Part shown: positions 54,201 through 62,217 of the stretch, one piece after another | Layout: the number at the start of each line of letters is the position of its first letter | Position numbering within the stretch: position 1 is the first letter of the stretch | Assembly: GCA_016932895.1 (NCBI GenBank) | Contig: JAFGCA010000759.1 | Span: forward strand, 1 to 62,217 | Reading direction: 5' to 3' | Origin: Sedimentisphaerales bacterium | Lineage (GTDB): Bacteria > Planctomycetota > Phycisphaerae > Sedimentisphaerales > SG8-4 | Length of the DNA: 62,217 bases | The notes under the pieces: generated by a model | Told to the model about the DNA's origin: nothing | Database searches by the model: none | Seen by the model: only the letters and a program-made list of their open reading frames with translations | Program-made: the position numbers and the translations under genes

Positions 54201-55404
54201 GGTTCAGGAAGCCAACGCCATGTTGGATCGAGCTTTGGCCTCGGACGATCACTCGGCGGACCCTCAACTGAAGATGTACAAGGTGCGGCGCTTGCTCCGC
54301 AGTGGCACGCGGCCTTCCTTGGAAGAGGCCGAGGGCTTGCTCGAGGAGGTCACGGAGGCCGAGCCGACACGTGTGGAGGCCTGGGAGTTGCTGGGTCGTT
54401 TGGAGTTACAGAAGGGCAATCCGCGCCGGGCTCTGGACACCGCTCTTCGCGGCTTGACCCACAACAAGCAGGACAAGCAGTTGTTGCTGCTCAAGGCCTC
54501 CGCGGAGGCGCAAGCCGCGCAGTCGGCGGCCCTGGCGGTTCCGACGCTCAGGCAACTGGCGCAGAAAGACCCCGGTGACGCGGAACTCCAGAGGACCCTG
54601 GCGAGTGCTTTGTATCGGAGCGGAGACAAGAAGGAAGCCCGGTCGCTGCTGGAAGGCCAGATGCGCGCCGAGCCAAACAGTCCGGCTCCCATGATGACGC
54701 TGCTGGGGCTTCTGGCTTCTGATGGCTCCTGGACCGAACTAAACGAGCAGGTGGCGAGCTGGCTCGATCGGCATCCGGATGATGACAACATGCGCACAAC
54801 AGTGGCAGGATTATTGACGACGGGAGCCGGTGGAAGCGCCCAGGCGGTGAAGATGGCCGAGGGGTTGTTACAGACGGTGTTGGAACGCAACCCCAAAGCC
54901 GTCGGTGCTCTCAGCGTCCGAGCCATCTTGACGCAGACCACGGGCCGGGTGGAAGAATCGGTCGCTTTGAATCGCCGCATTCTCGAGCTCGACCCGAACA
55001 ACGTTATCGCCATGAATAACCTGGCGTGGATTTTGTGCGAGGAAAACGGGCAGTATCAGGAGGCGCTCGACCTTGCAGATCGAGGCTTGAGCGTCGCTCC
55101 GGAGTATATTGACATCATGGACACGCGGGGTGTCATCCACTATCGGATGGGGGGCGCCGATCCGTCGCACTACGAGAAGGCGGAGGCGGACTTCAGGCGG
55201 TGTCTCGAATTGTACCCCACCACGGCCCTGGCAGGCGCGGCCACGCGCTTCCACCTGGCCCGAGTGTACGACAAAACCGCCCGCAAGCCCGAGGCTCTGC
55301 AGGAAGTGCAAAAGGCGCTGGATTTGCATGATTCAATGGGGGGGCTGTCATCGGAAGACCTCGCCGAGGCCAAGCTGTTGCTGAGACGATTGCAGGGGGG
55401 CTGA
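51208..55404 (+). CDS. Large TPR-repeat protein of the polysaccharide/exosortase locus
   Basis: The product is 1398 residues from ATG 51208. One membrane helix (residues 10-28) is followed by an almost continuous array of tetratricopeptide-like helix pairs (for example DEAYKQQDWDTAAEQFARYL, AISAYREALSRSPDDVLII, AIADFSRAIETEPNAPGLW), so the bulk is extracytoplasmic with the N-terminus in the membrane. Its place at the end of an exosortase/EPS operon matches PrsT-like TPR proteins of PEP-CTERM loci and AlgK/PelB-type export scaffolds. It may organise the periplasmic export machine. No lipobox is evident. It is the last gene before the terminator at 55525. Confidence 0.85.
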   Translation: MAARYFNWRLAIVLLVAVAVFAGAAFALRQWQRNTRAVEALDPGDEAYKQQDWDTAAEQFARYLTVHRDDEAVLLKYADAQLKRRPVQRPNWQQAVNAYRAVLRLDNDHAEATERLTELYLGMGTPGEAELIARPYLKRHDDDPDPNLSRMLGVALAQQRKYREAEEILGNLLREYPDQVVAYETIGSLAAARPEDFNRPAVEWYDEMVAKNPESALAYIVRAGFHLRNGEGEEAARAARADWERAQQEDLSDTSVRLRLTGLLIAVGEFDKAKEHLAALEASASGEFAFWRTRAELALRLGATEEMVRVAATGLEQLKPQPWDFMPVAAELFIRAGQLEKGRQCISQMRDKESDLRRVAFLEGLLASSEGRLREAVEYWKDAIAQGYLWYSSPLQLVRMPVRMMLSSAFSRMGDLRSAVNQLQALTSEMPDYWEGHLGLARLYSQARNWAQVIEEARAVQRLEPGQPEAVLAQGPSEAVLLELQARTSALGAAGAAAGDSASAWKDIEKRLAGLDGKVTGCELELEILRVQVAMTQTKLTEARQIFDALKSQYSSDLRVALLEGQLLVAEENVPGAIELMRKTAERFPQAVEPVQRLALLVNQQEDPESCESVVKQAVARMDQPPARRVLGLFLAELYGLWQQEDKLYQWLTDLARQFPDDIQIKRRLLACRPIFEDARRAQTLVDEIKSVEGEAGWQWRYEQARVWLKVEDFNDLYAQTTKLLQENLLSNPEDQASRLLLGMAHERTGRLQLAISAYREALSRSPDDVLIITRTVAALQKAGQSDEAHRILEDAKRRDLKHPALDELESRSQRTAVWDHLQHGDLELASDILKELVEKDPNDVSAGLELVRVMMQQGKLDDAEVLFREVKAKAPESFWVKETEIQLRISRGNGAEAIRLCDEVIENLGTAGAYVLRARTHAILQANEKAIADFSRAIETEPNAPGLWVERARFLGSLGRVDEAIEDSRKALDLAPESLPVQKFVMELYSASGRRALVQEANAMLDRALASDDHSADPQLKMYKVRRLLRSGTRPSLEEAEGLLEEVTEAEPTRVEAWELLGRLELQKGNPRRALDTALRGLTHNKQDKQLLLLKASAEAQAAQSAALAVPTLRQLAQKDPGDAELQRTLASALYRSGDKKEARSLLEGQMRAEPNSPAPMMTLLGLLASDGSWTELNEQVASWLDRHPDDDNMRTTVAGLLTTGAGGSAQAVKMAEGLLQTVLERNPKAVGALSVRAILTQTTGRVEESVALNRRILELDPNNVIAMNNLAWILCEENGQYQEALDLADRGLSVAPEYIDIMDTRGVIHYRMGGADPSHYEKAEADFRRCLELYPTTALAGAATRFHLARVYDKTARKPEALQEVQKALDLHDSMGGLSSEDLAEAKLLLRRLQGG

Positions 55405-55706
55405 TCTGCGTCTCATCCGCAGGTTTCCTTCCCCAAACCACAGCTTGACTTTTGTCTATATCCGGTAACGGCGTTCTTCGATCAAGGTGCCGTTACACCT
55501 CCCAACTCGTTTGCATTCGTTCTGATGCCGGTCGCCCCAGCGACCGGCATATTTTTTGCGCCCACCGAGCTGAACCGGGGCACGGTGCCTTGTTGATTCG
55601 CAAGCGGTGCAGTCAAAGGAAGCAAATGACAGTCCGTACAATAATGGCCTCTGAGTGCCACCGAAGCGGTAGGACGCCATTGACAGACGTCGTTGGTCAT
55701 GTCGTC
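55405..55706. other. Intergenic region between convergent TPR and lpxI genes
   Basis: This 302-nt region contains the plus-strand terminator and, before it, an inverted repeat GTAACGGC (55465-55472) with GCCGTTAC (55489-55496). Frames across it have no support as genes. The remaining 150 nt before lpxI show nothing recognisable. Confidence 0.5.
55525..55557 (+). terminator. Intrinsic terminator of the polysaccharide operon
   Basis: ATGCCGGTCGC (55525-55535), a CCCA loop, and GCGACCGGCAT (55540-55550) make a perfect 11-bp stem followed by A and six T (55552-55557). It lies 121 nt after the TPR stop. An 8-bp inverted repeat just upstream (55465-55496) may add a second hairpin. Confidence 0.93.
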
Positions 55707-56570
55707 TCAGGCCGATCCCGGGGCCGCATCGCTGCCCCGTCCGACGATGGGAATGCCCAGTTCGTCGGCCAGGGCAAGGGTCTCGGGCTTGTCGATCAGG
55801 ATCGTCTTCTCGGCCTCGATGACCAGGCACGTGCCGCCGTTGGCGGCCAGGTCTCGAATGGTCTCGGGGCCCACGCAGGGCACGTCGAAGCGCATATCCT
55901 GCTGGGGCTTGGACGTTTTGATGAGCGTCCAGCCGCCCGCTTTGCAGAGCGTCCCGGCGCGCTTGATCATCTCGGCCGTGCCCTCGATGGCCTCCACCGC
56001 AATGACCTCCATCTCCCGTATGGCGATCGCCTGCCCGATGTCCATCTCTCCGAGCTTCTTGGCCAGCGGCCATCCGAACTGAATGTCGTTTTCGACCCGC
56101 GCGCCGGGCCGGCACGTTGTCATGACGCCCTCGTGGGCGAGGTGTTCCTGGCAGTACATGACCGAGTTCTCCAAGCGGATGCCGCCGTTGGCCAGCTCAT
56201 CGACCAGGGCGGACAAGAGGGTGTCCGTCAGCTTGCATTTGCCGCGTAGACGCCAGTAGTAGATGCGAAAGGCGCGCCAATCGGGCAGATAATGCCAGAT
56301 GCGCCACGGCGTAAACAAATGCGATTTCGTCACGCGGCCGACCATGATGGCGTTGGCCACGTCGTGCCTTCTGAGCTTGCGTATCCAACTGCCCGGGCGG
56401 GCGACGCCGGCGCGGCAAAACACGTCCACTTCATCGGCCAGCGCCGGCTCGACGTAACCGGCCAGGCCGACACAGACCACCTTGTGGCCGGCCCTCCTGG
56501 CACCGGAGGCAACCATAAACGGCAGCCTGCCTCCCCCGGCGATCAAGCCTACCTTCTCTGACTGGCTCAT
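55707..56570 (-). CDS. lpxI: UDP-2,3-diacylglucosamine pyrophosphatase LpxI
   Basis: The product is 287 residues. VGLIAGGGRLPFMVASGARR is the N-terminal Rossmann-like domain of LpxI (DUF1009), and AGGWTLIKTSKPQQDMRFDVPCVGPETI carries the second-domain signature (quoted by motif: KPQQDMRFDVPCVGP) with the metal-binding Asp. LpxI cleaves UDP-2,3-diacyl-GlcN to lipid X, the same step as LpxH but by attack at the other phosphorus. This bacterium thus makes a lipid A precursor. The gene starts 33 nt after the lpxD stop. Confidence 0.93.
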   Translation of the reverse strand: MSQSEKVGLIAGGGRLPFMVASGARRAGHKVVCVGLAGYVEPALADEVDVFCRAGVARPGSWIRKLRRHDVANAIMVGRVTKSHLFTPWRIWHYLPDWRAFRIYYWRLRGKCKLTDTLLSALVDELANGGIRLENSVMYCQEHLAHEGVMTTCRPGARVENDIQFGWPLAKKLGEMDIGQAIAIREMEVIAVEAIEGTAEMIKRAGTLCKAGGWTLIKTSKPQQDMRFDVPCVGPETIRDLAANGGTCLVIEAEKTILIDKPETLALADELGIPIVGRGSDAAPGSA

Positions 56571-56603
56571 GGCGCAACCATGGAATGAAGTTCTTGCGGC
56601 GTT

Positions 56604-57662
56604 CTATTCATCGCCCGAATCGTCGGAGCTCGCTTTCATCGAGGCGGCGATTTTGCGCAGGCGACTGTGCAGATTGCGGATATCCTGACGCATCTGGGGC
56701 AGATGCTGGAGCACGGTATAGGCTCTGCGCGCCTGGCCTGCGTCGATGGCCGGTGCTCCCAGCACGGTTTCGCCGTCCGCGATGCTGTTGACGACTCCGG
56801 CCTGGGCCCCAATCGTCACGTTGTTGCCGATGGTGATGTGACCGACGATGCCGACTTGCCCACCGACGACGCAGTGGTGTCCCAATGTCGTCGAGCCGGC
56901 GATCCCGACCTGAGCGACGAGAAGGCAGTGCGCGCCGATCTTCGTGCCGTGTCCGATGGTTACGAGGTCGCCCAGCTTGCTACCCCGGCCGATGACCGTA
57001 TCATCGAGCGTGCCCCTCTCGAGGCCGCAGCAGCTGCCGATCTCGACGTCGTCCCCGATCACCAGGCCTCCTATCTGCGGTATCTTGTGATGCACCCCCT
57101 TGTGCGTGGCGTAGCCGAAGCCATCGACGCCAATTGTTGAGTTCGCATTGATGATGACGCGCCGGCCGATGCGGCAGCCTTCGTAAATGGCGGTGTTGGC
57201 ATAGATGATGCAGTCGTCGCCGATTTCGACCCCTTCGGCGATATGGACACAGGGGTACACGATGCACCGGTCACCGATCTTCACATTGTCGGCAATGGTC
57301 GCGAAGTCGTGAATATGACAGTCGGTCCCGATCTGGGCGCTTTCGGCAATCGAAGCACGCGGACTGACTCCGACGTCCTTGTGCTTGCGGTGGCCATAGA
57401 GCAGCACCACCACTCTGGTAAAAGCGTAGTAGGGATCGTCAACGATCAGGAGAGAAGCGGGAGCGGCCGTCTCCTTTGCGACGATTACCGCGCCGGCCCG
57501 TGTCGTCTGAAGTTGCCTCTCGTACTTGCGATTGGCCAGGAAGCTGATATCCCCTTCCTGCGCGCCTTCCAGGGTCGCCGCCGCCCGAATGACCACATCG
57601 GGGTCGCCCTGGACGGTGCCGCCCACGTATTCGGCTAATTGACCGAGCGTTCGTTCCTGCAT
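56604..57662 (-). CDS. lpxD: UDP-3-O-acylglucosamine N-acyltransferase LpxD
   Basis: From ATG 57662 the product is 352 residues, matching LpxD size; the frame extends to 57767 but the added residues are unlike the family. The N-terminal uridine-binding domain (LGQLAEYVGGTVQGDPD, ISFLANRKYERQL) precedes a long hexapeptide helix (VKIGDRCIVYPCVHIAEGV and IGRRVIINANSTIGVDGFGYA). In the family the catalytic His lies in a region that here reads HKIPQIGGLVIGDD. The C-terminal helix is about 40 residues long. The enzyme N-acylates UDP-3-O-acyl-GlcN in lipid A synthesis. It is followed closely by lpxI; a 267-nt gap separates it from the GT9 gene. Confidence 0.92.
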   Translation of the reverse strand: MQERTLGQLAEYVGGTVQGDPDVVIRAAATLEGAQEGDISFLANRKYERQLQTTRAGAVIVAKETAAPASLLIVDDPYYAFTRVVVLLYGHRKHKDVGVSPRASIAESAQIGTDCHIHDFATIADNVKIGDRCIVYPCVHIAEGVEIGDDCIIYANTAIYEGCRIGRRVIINANSTIGVDGFGYATHKGVHHKIPQIGGLVIGDDVEIGSCCGLERGTLDDTVIGRGSKLGDLVTIGHGTKIGAHCLLVAQVGIAGSTTLGHHCVVGGQVGIVGHITIGNNVTIGAQAGVVNSIADGETVLGAPAIDAGQARRAYTVLQHLPQMRQDIRNLHSRLRKIAASMKASSDDSGDE

Positions 57663-57929
57663 TGTCAGATTCGTACCATCCAAGGGTTCGTCCGGCGCCG
57701 GCGGTATCATCTCTGCCAAATGAAGCCTGGACCGCCGCCGCGCACCAAAAAACTGATTGTACCGCAAGAAGCCGGCGGGTCAACCCTCCTGATAAAACCT
57801 GATCGGGGGTGCGATCCCGCTCAGAGGGTCGCCTGGCCCTGCCTTGCCGCAACCACGGCGCTTGCGTTGGCGCTGAATCGCAAGACCGACGGCGCGACTA
57901 CAGTGGCCCCGGGTCGATACCCGGCCGTT

Positions 57930-59075
57930 CTACAGAGCGGATGTCAGGGTGTCGAGAACGGCCTTCTGAAGGCTTGCGGAAGGTTTTTGAGCGAAACTGC
58001 TCTCTCTATCCCGGAACACGGTCAGGGCTCGACCCACCGGCTTGTACAGGGCGGGATCGGTCGGGCCGAACATCGCAAACGTCCGCAAGCCCATTGCCGC
58101 AGCCAGGTGGGTTACCCCGCTGTCGTTGCCGACGAAAGCGTCAGCGCCGCTGAGGACGGCGACCACTTGCGTCAGCGACAGAGATCCCAGGCAGTGGCCC
58201 GTTTCTTGAATCCGGGCCATTTCTTTCGGGCTGAGCCTTTCTTCTTCGGCCGGTCCCAGCAGAAAGAGCACCTCATAGTCCTTCGAGCGCAGTTCCCCGG
58301 CGATGGCCAGAAAGTTGTCCAGGTGCCAGCATTTTCCCCGGCCGCCGCTGCCCGGATGGATCACGATCAACTTCTTTGCCAGATCGATGCCGTTGTGATC
58401 CAGCAGCTCGACGCCCCCGTCTCGATCACCTTCCGTTACCCGTATCAGGACGTTTTCGGCCGGTGCCTTGGTTTTTTCACCGGACAACCCGCTCTCTTGG
58501 GAGAACTGCTGGACGTAGAATTCGGTCACGTGCTGTGTGCTGCCCTCCGGCGGTTTCAGCGGCAGAGTGATGATCTCCGCGCTGTGGCTGCAGTTGGTCG
58601 TGAAGATCAGGTTTTGCTCGAAATTGCTGTGAGGCTCGCCCAGGAATGAAACGATCCATGCGTAATCGGCGAACACGTGGATCAACGGGTCCCAATCGGC
58701 CAGATCGAGTTTGGACGGCTCGACGAAGAGTCGGTGCAGTTCCGCCGAATCCAGGCAGCGCACGCCGTCCACACAACTGCGCCCGGGAAACATGCCGATG
58801 TAATCGGTGTGACCGAGGATGTCGACGCCGCCCAGGTCGAGGGCGTCCTTCATGACTTTGACGAGCGGCAGTGTCAGGATGCAATCGCCCAGGGCTCCGG
58901 GCTGCAAAATCACCCCGCGCTGCGTTTCCTTGGCCACCTGCGCTCCTTTCGCTTCCAACAGACTCAGGATGTCTTCGTTTGTCTGCATCGTCGGCTCGTA
59001 ATCATGTCGTTTCGTTCCGGCTCTGCGGCCCGTGAGATCGCTGCCTGCATCCGGGCTCTCGGCGTCGGTTAGCAT
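57930..59075 (-). CDS. Family 9 (heptosyltransferase-like) glycosyltransferase
   Basis: I use ATG 59075, four nt after the mnmA stop, giving 381 residues; ATG 58988 is an alternative since the family-like sequence begins at RGVILQPGALGDCILTLPLV. LIVIHPGSGGRGKCWHLDNF opens the C-terminal Rossmann domain and VGNDSGVTHLAAAMGLRTFAMFGPTDP is the donor-binding end (quoted by GNDSGVTHLAAA). GT9 members add heptose or other sugars to the LPS core, which suits the adjacent lipid A genes; the donor here is unknown. Start choice is moderately certain. Confidence 0.82.
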   Translation of the reverse strand: MLTDAESPDAGSDLTGRRAGTKRHDYEPTMQTNEDILSLLEAKGAQVAKETQRGVILQPGALGDCILTLPLVKVMKDALDLGGVDILGHTDYIGMFPGRSCVDGVRCLDSAELHRLFVEPSKLDLADWDPLIHVFADYAWIVSFLGEPHSNFEQNLIFTTNCSHSAEIITLPLKPPEGSTQHVTEFYVQQFSQESGLSGEKTKAPAENVLIRVTEGDRDGGVELLDHNGIDLAKKLIVIHPGSGGRGKCWHLDNFLAIAGELRSKDYEVLFLLGPAEEERLSPKEMARIQETGHCLGSLSLTQVVAVLSGADAFVGNDSGVTHLAAAMGLRTFAMFGPTDPALYKPVGRALTVFRDRESSFAQKPSASLQKAVLDTLTSAL

Positions 59076-59079
59076 ACCG

Positions 59080-60135
59080 TCAGTTTCCCACTTTGTCAAT
59101 CCAACCGGCGCCGGCAACCCGGCGCTTGTCGTTTTCGCTCAGATAGAAGACCGCCAACTGCCCCGGGGTAATGGCCGCGATCGGCTCGTCGAATTCCACC
59201 CGGGCGGCGTCCTCGGCGGGAGTAACGACTGCCGGCTTGCCGGGGCTGTTATATCGGACTTTGACGGTTGCGGAAAACGAGGACAGCGGTCTGTCGGTCA
59301 GCCAGTTGACGCCGGCAGCGGTGAGCGTGCGGTGCATCACTTCCGGCTTGGGTCCGAGGACAACCGTATTGGTGGTCGGGTCCAGTCGTGTCACGTAGTA
59401 AGGCTCGCCCATGGCCACGCCCAGGCCCCGGCGCTGGCCGATGGTGTAGCGGTGGATGCCCTCATGCCGCCCGAGGACCTTGCCCGCGCCGTCGACGATC
59501 TGCCCCTCCCCGGCCAGCGCGGGGCGGCGCTGCTCGATGAACGGCGCATACGCGTCGTCGGGCACGAAGCAGATTTCCTGCGACTCCTCTTTTTCGTTCG
59601 TGCCCAGATCGAGCCGGCGCGCGATGTCTCGAGCCTCCGATTTGCAGCGCTGGCCCAGCGGAAGCAGGACATGATCCAGGACGTCCCGGTCGACCATCGA
59701 CAGGGCATAGGACTGGTCCTTGGCGAAGTCGGCACCTTCGTAGAGGCCGGGCTTTCCGTTGTGTTTTGCGATGCGAGCGTAGTGGCCGGTGGCAAGGAAT
59801 GCCGCGCCGGTCTCCCGGGCGAATTGCCAGAGTCTGCCGAACTTGATGAGTCGATTGCAGAGGACGCAGGGATTGGGCGTTCGGCCCCGGCCGTACTCGT
59901 CACAGAAATAGTCCAGGATATGCTCGAACTGAGGCCGAACGTCCAGGACGTGCAGTTCGATGCCGAGCCGCCGGGCTACGTCGGAGGCTTCCTTTTGCGC
60001 GTGCCGGCCGTGATCGCTCGTGACCAGAAACACGCTTGTGCATTCATATCCGTCCTGGAGCAGCAGGGCGGCCGCCGCCGAGCTATCGACACCGCCGCTG
60101 AGCGCGACAACCACTTTTTTCGCCGGTGAGGTCAT
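59080..60135 (-). CDS. mnmA: tRNA-specific 2-thiouridylase MnmA
   Basis: From ATG 60135 the product is 351 residues; the frame continues to 60285 without a better start. VVVALSGGVDSSAAAALLLQ is the ATP-pyrophosphatase P-loop, TPNPCVLCNRLIKFG holds the first catalytic cysteine, and ESQEICFVPDD the second. GQRRGLGVAMGEPYYV belongs to the tRNA-binding middle domain, and the final 70 residues are the beta-barrel. MnmA activates U34 of Lys, Glu and Gln tRNAs for sulfur transfer. It is the first gene of the lpx-side operon. Confidence 0.95.
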   Translation of the reverse strand: MTSPAKKVVVALSGGVDSSAAAALLLQDGYECTSVFLVTSDHGRHAQKEASDVARRLGIELHVLDVRPQFEHILDYFCDEYGRGRTPNPCVLCNRLIKFGRLWQFARETGAAFLATGHYARIAKHNGKPGLYEGADFAKDQSYALSMVDRDVLDHVLLPLGQRCKSEARDIARRLDLGTNEKEESQEICFVPDDAYAPFIEQRRPALAGEGQIVDGAGKVLGRHEGIHRYTIGQRRGLGVAMGEPYYVTRLDPTTNTVVLGPKPEVMHRTLTAAGVNWLTDRPLSSFSATVKVRYNSPGKPAVVTPAEDAARVEFDEPIAAITPGQLAVFYLSENDKRRVAGAGWIDKVGN

Positions 60136-60223
60136 ATCAAACTGAGAATGTAATTTGCGCAACAGCCGTTTGGTACGCCGGGTGAGGCCGAAGGGTTCGC
60201 AGCCGAACCGGATGGATGCGGCG

Positions 60224-62217
60224 CTATCGCCCCGGAGCAACGTCTTCGTAGCTCGCTTCTGCGCCGCCCATCCGGAATTCGTCATGATACAGGACGCGTT
60301 TGCTCACGGCGTCGTCGGGCGTTTTGGGATCGCGCCAGCCTTTGTACAGCCCCATCTTGAAGTAGGGGCCCTTGGCGTCGTTGAACGCATTAGGGCCGGT
60401 CTGATCGACCACCTTCCGCCCGTTCTTCCATACCTGGAGGATGCCATCGGCCTTGTAGGACCACTTGACGTGGACCACCCAGTCCGCCCACCGTTCTCTT
60501 TCGTAGGGACCCAGGTCATAGGTCTTGGTGCCGCCGTATTGGCGCTTGCCGCTCTCGAACGTGTTTCGCTTGGCGTCCCAGCGGCTCACCCAGCTCCAGC
60601 GCCCGCCGGTGGTGAACAGGGCCATCACCGGATTGCGCCAGGTCTCGCCGGTTTCCTGATCGGGCACGCCGTGCCACTGCGCGACAATTTCCCAGACGCG
60701 GTCGGGAACGTACTCTTCGGGCAGCAGGATGCTGAACCCGTACCAGTATTCCTTGCCGACCTCGGCGCGGGGCCCGCTGACTTCCGTTCGGTACGCCACC
60801 CGGTCCCGGCGGCGATCCAACGTGGATTGCATGGCGTACTTGCCCGCCCGCGTTCGAGTGCGCGTCACCGCAGGCGTGTTGCCCGAGCCGCGCCAGCCCT
60901 TCAACTGGGCATTCTCGAAATCGCTGGTAAAGGTCACGCCCTTGCGCTGTCTCCTGAGACGAACGATGCGCAGGGCGATATCGTCGCTGTATTGCGGCGC
61001 GTCCAGGGAGGCGGTTCCTCCGCCGTGGCGCAAGGTTTTCGCGAGATCGACTTCTCCCGTCTTGGTGTTGACCCACTCCGCCTTGTACGGACCCTGGGGC
61101 AGGGCGATTCGAAGCTGTCGGAGGTTGTCACCGTTGACGTAGACGGCATAGGCTCTGCCGCTTTCGACGAGGGCCCGCGCGGTGGTGTCTTTCGGGACGC
61201 CGCCCTCGATCACGGTGTTGTCGGGTTTCATGGCGATAAAATCGAAGCCGCCCATGAAGTCCTTGAGGATCTCGAGCTGTCGTCTGAGTTTCGGGCCTCC
61301 GCCGCCCGGGGCATTGATCGGCGCCGTTCCGTCTTCATGGCCGACCGCGAAGGAATAGTCGAGATTGCTGTAGACGGCGCCGCCGGCGATGATGAAGTCC
61401 CACGCTTCGATCCGGTAGGGCTTGACACGGTCGTCTCCGGAAAATCCCGTCTCGTTGTCGCCGAGGACTCGGTTGAGATGATAGTTTTCGGCCACCGCCA
61501 CGGGCGGCTTGGCGTAGTGGAAATTGAAGACCGAGACGTGCGGATTCGGGTCTTCGATCTTCTTCGTTTTGTTGGCGATGTTCTGGGCGATGAGATGTTT
61601 GACCTTGAGTTTCGATTCGGCCTGCACGATCGTCTCGGCGATGTGATTCTGCCACTCCATGGTCACGCCGCCGAAGTAGGGCTCGTTGCAGATCTCGTAG
61701 TAGAGGTTGTCGAAGTCCTTGAGCGCCTCGACGATGCGACGGACCATCGCGTCCTGGACGGCCAGCAGATCCTTGTGCTTGAGTGTGTAGACGTCGGTCC
61801 TCTCGACCGCGCCGACGCCGTTGACGTTGTTGCGGGAGTTCATGGGGCTCAGCTCCCACATCCGGTCCTCGTAGAAGGGGCAGAACAACACCAGTTCGAC
61901 GACCACACCGCGGCGGCCGGCCTCGGCGACGAAATCCGTCAGTCTCCGGAAATACCCGTCATCCCATTTCGTCAGGTCGAATTTGTTGCCCCCGTTGGCG
62001 TAGCCGGGCGTTTCGCTTCGCGCCCAGGGGCACATCAGATCGCCCCGGGCCGGGGCCAGCGTGTTCCTCTCAATATTGAACGCGCCCGGAGGCTCGCAAT
62101 AGGCGCCGCTGAACGTGCGCGTCAGATTGAACTCATACGATTGGAGCGTCGCCAGATACCGCGTGGTGTCGAAGGCCCGGTTCAGAACGGCGCCGTAGTG
62201 CTCGCCGGAGGTGATCA
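60224..62217 (-). CDS. Glycoside hydrolase fused to a PL20-like polysaccharide lyase domain (5' end outside window)
   Basis: The minus frame is open from the right edge to a stop at 60224, giving about 664 residues of a longer protein; the first visible ATG at 62035 is internal. The first part (ITSGEHYGAVLN, VVVELVLFCPFYEDRMWEL, NLYYEICNEPYFGG) is a GH-A barrel with Asn-Glu as acid/base, close to the group that carries a collagen-binding-like C-terminus. A short beta domain follows (YAVYVNGDNLRQLRIALP). Residues from about FTSDFENAQLKGW to the end (EYWYGFSILLPEEYVP, EIVAQWHGVPDQ) form a heparin lyase I/PL20-like jelly roll. One protein thus joins hydrolase and lyase modules. Signal peptide and start are not visible. 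Confidence 0.8.
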   Translation of the reverse strand, partial: ITSGEHYGAVLNRAFDTTRYLATLQSYEFNLTRTFSGAYCEPPGAFNIERNTLAPARGDLMCPWARSETPGYANGGNKFDLTKWDDGYFRRLTDFVAEAGRRGVVVELVLFCPFYEDRMWELSPMNSRNNVNGVGAVERTDVYTLKHKDLLAVQDAMVRRIVEALKDFDNLYYEICNEPYFGGVTMEWQNHIAETIVQAESKLKVKHLIAQNIANKTKKIEDPNPHVSVFNFHYAKPPVAVAENYHLNRVLGDNETGFSGDDRVKPYRIEAWDFIIAGGAVYSNLDYSFAVGHEDGTAPINAPGGGGPKLRRQLEILKDFMGGFDFIAMKPDNTVIEGGVPKDTTARALVESGRAYAVYVNGDNLRQLRIALPQGPYKAEWVNTKTGEVDLAKTLRHGGGTASLDAPQYSDDIALRIVRLRRQRKGVTFTSDFENAQLKGWRGSGNTPAVTRTRTRAGKYAMQSTLDRRRDRVAYRTEVSGPRAEVGKEYWYGFSILLPEEYVPDRVWEIVAQWHGVPDQETGETWRNPVMALFTTGGRWSWVSRWDAKRNTFESGKRQYGGTKTYDLGPYERERWADWVVHVKWSYKADGILQVWKNGRKVVDQTGPNAFNDAKGPYFKMGLYKGWRDPKTPDDAVSKRVLYHDEFRMGGAEASYEDVAPGR

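Noticed and set aside
55456..56115. 219-codon minus-strand frame overlapping lpxI
   Set aside because: It crosses the terminator and the lpxI coding region in another frame; lpxI is clearly the real gene.

Overview
The window looks like a chromosomal segment of a Gram-negative, polysaccharide-processing bacterium. A member of the Planctomycetota close to the class Phycisphaerae fits best. The reasons are lipid A genes (lpxD, lpxI), a complete-looking type II secretion operon, an exosortase/EpsI pair, very large secreted multidomain proteins and secreted polysaccharide lyases and hydrolases, all in moderately high-GC DNA. This placement is inference from gene content; there is no rRNA marker. 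I found no tRNA, rRNA, CRISPR array, prophage or transposase gene.

Layout. 1-3192 (minus): a secreted GH5-like glycoside hydrolase (cut by the left edge) behind a secreted PL1 pectate lyase. 3760-7968: a small SAP/cysteine-cluster protein (plus); then on the minus strand a CxxC protein with an acidic tail, an ATP-grasp ligase coupled to an HExxH metallopeptidase, and a GMP synthase consisting only of the ATP-pyrophosphatase part. 8109-19124 (minus): a type II secretion operon in the order C-D-E-F-G-I-J-K-L-M, with a highly palindromic ~175-bp element between gspF and gspG. 19630-20859: a MiaB-like radical SAM enzyme. 21318-23293: a CPBP intramembrane protease divergent from an EpsI-family protein. 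23803-33495: two giant secreted proteins (eight PPC domains plus LamG; a beta-helix/Ig/propeller protein with a Gly-Cys/TM/Arg tail) on either side of a UDP-sugar dehydrogenase. 34400-55404 (plus): a large exopolysaccharide locus with flippase, acetyltransferase, pyruvyltransferase-family protein, methyltransferase, polymerase/ligase, four glycosyltransferases, a PssD/PssE pair, an exosortase fused to a nucleotidyltransferase-like module, a Wzc-type kinase, a phosphoglycosyltransferase fused to a similar module, and a 1398-residue TPR protein, closed by a clear intrinsic terminator. 55707-60135 (minus): lpxI, lpxD, a GT9 transferase and mnmA. 60224-62217: a glycoside hydrolase/polysaccharide lyase fusion cut by the right edge.

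How it fits together. The polysaccharide locus has all stages of a Wzx/Wzy-type route: precursor (UDP-sugar dehydrogenase), lipid-linked initiation (phosphoglycosyltransferase), extension (glycosyltransferases), decoration (acetyl- and possibly pyruvyltransferase), flipping, polymerisation and chain-length control. Exosortase and EpsI tie it to a surface-protein sorting or EPS-coupled system. The type II secretion system could export the lyases and the giant adhesin-like proteins. The most unusual point is that both the exosortase and the phosphoglycosyltransferase carry an N-terminal degenerate sugar-nucleotidyltransferase plus hexapeptide-repeat module, as if the initiating enzyme and the sorting enzyme share one sensing or docking domain.
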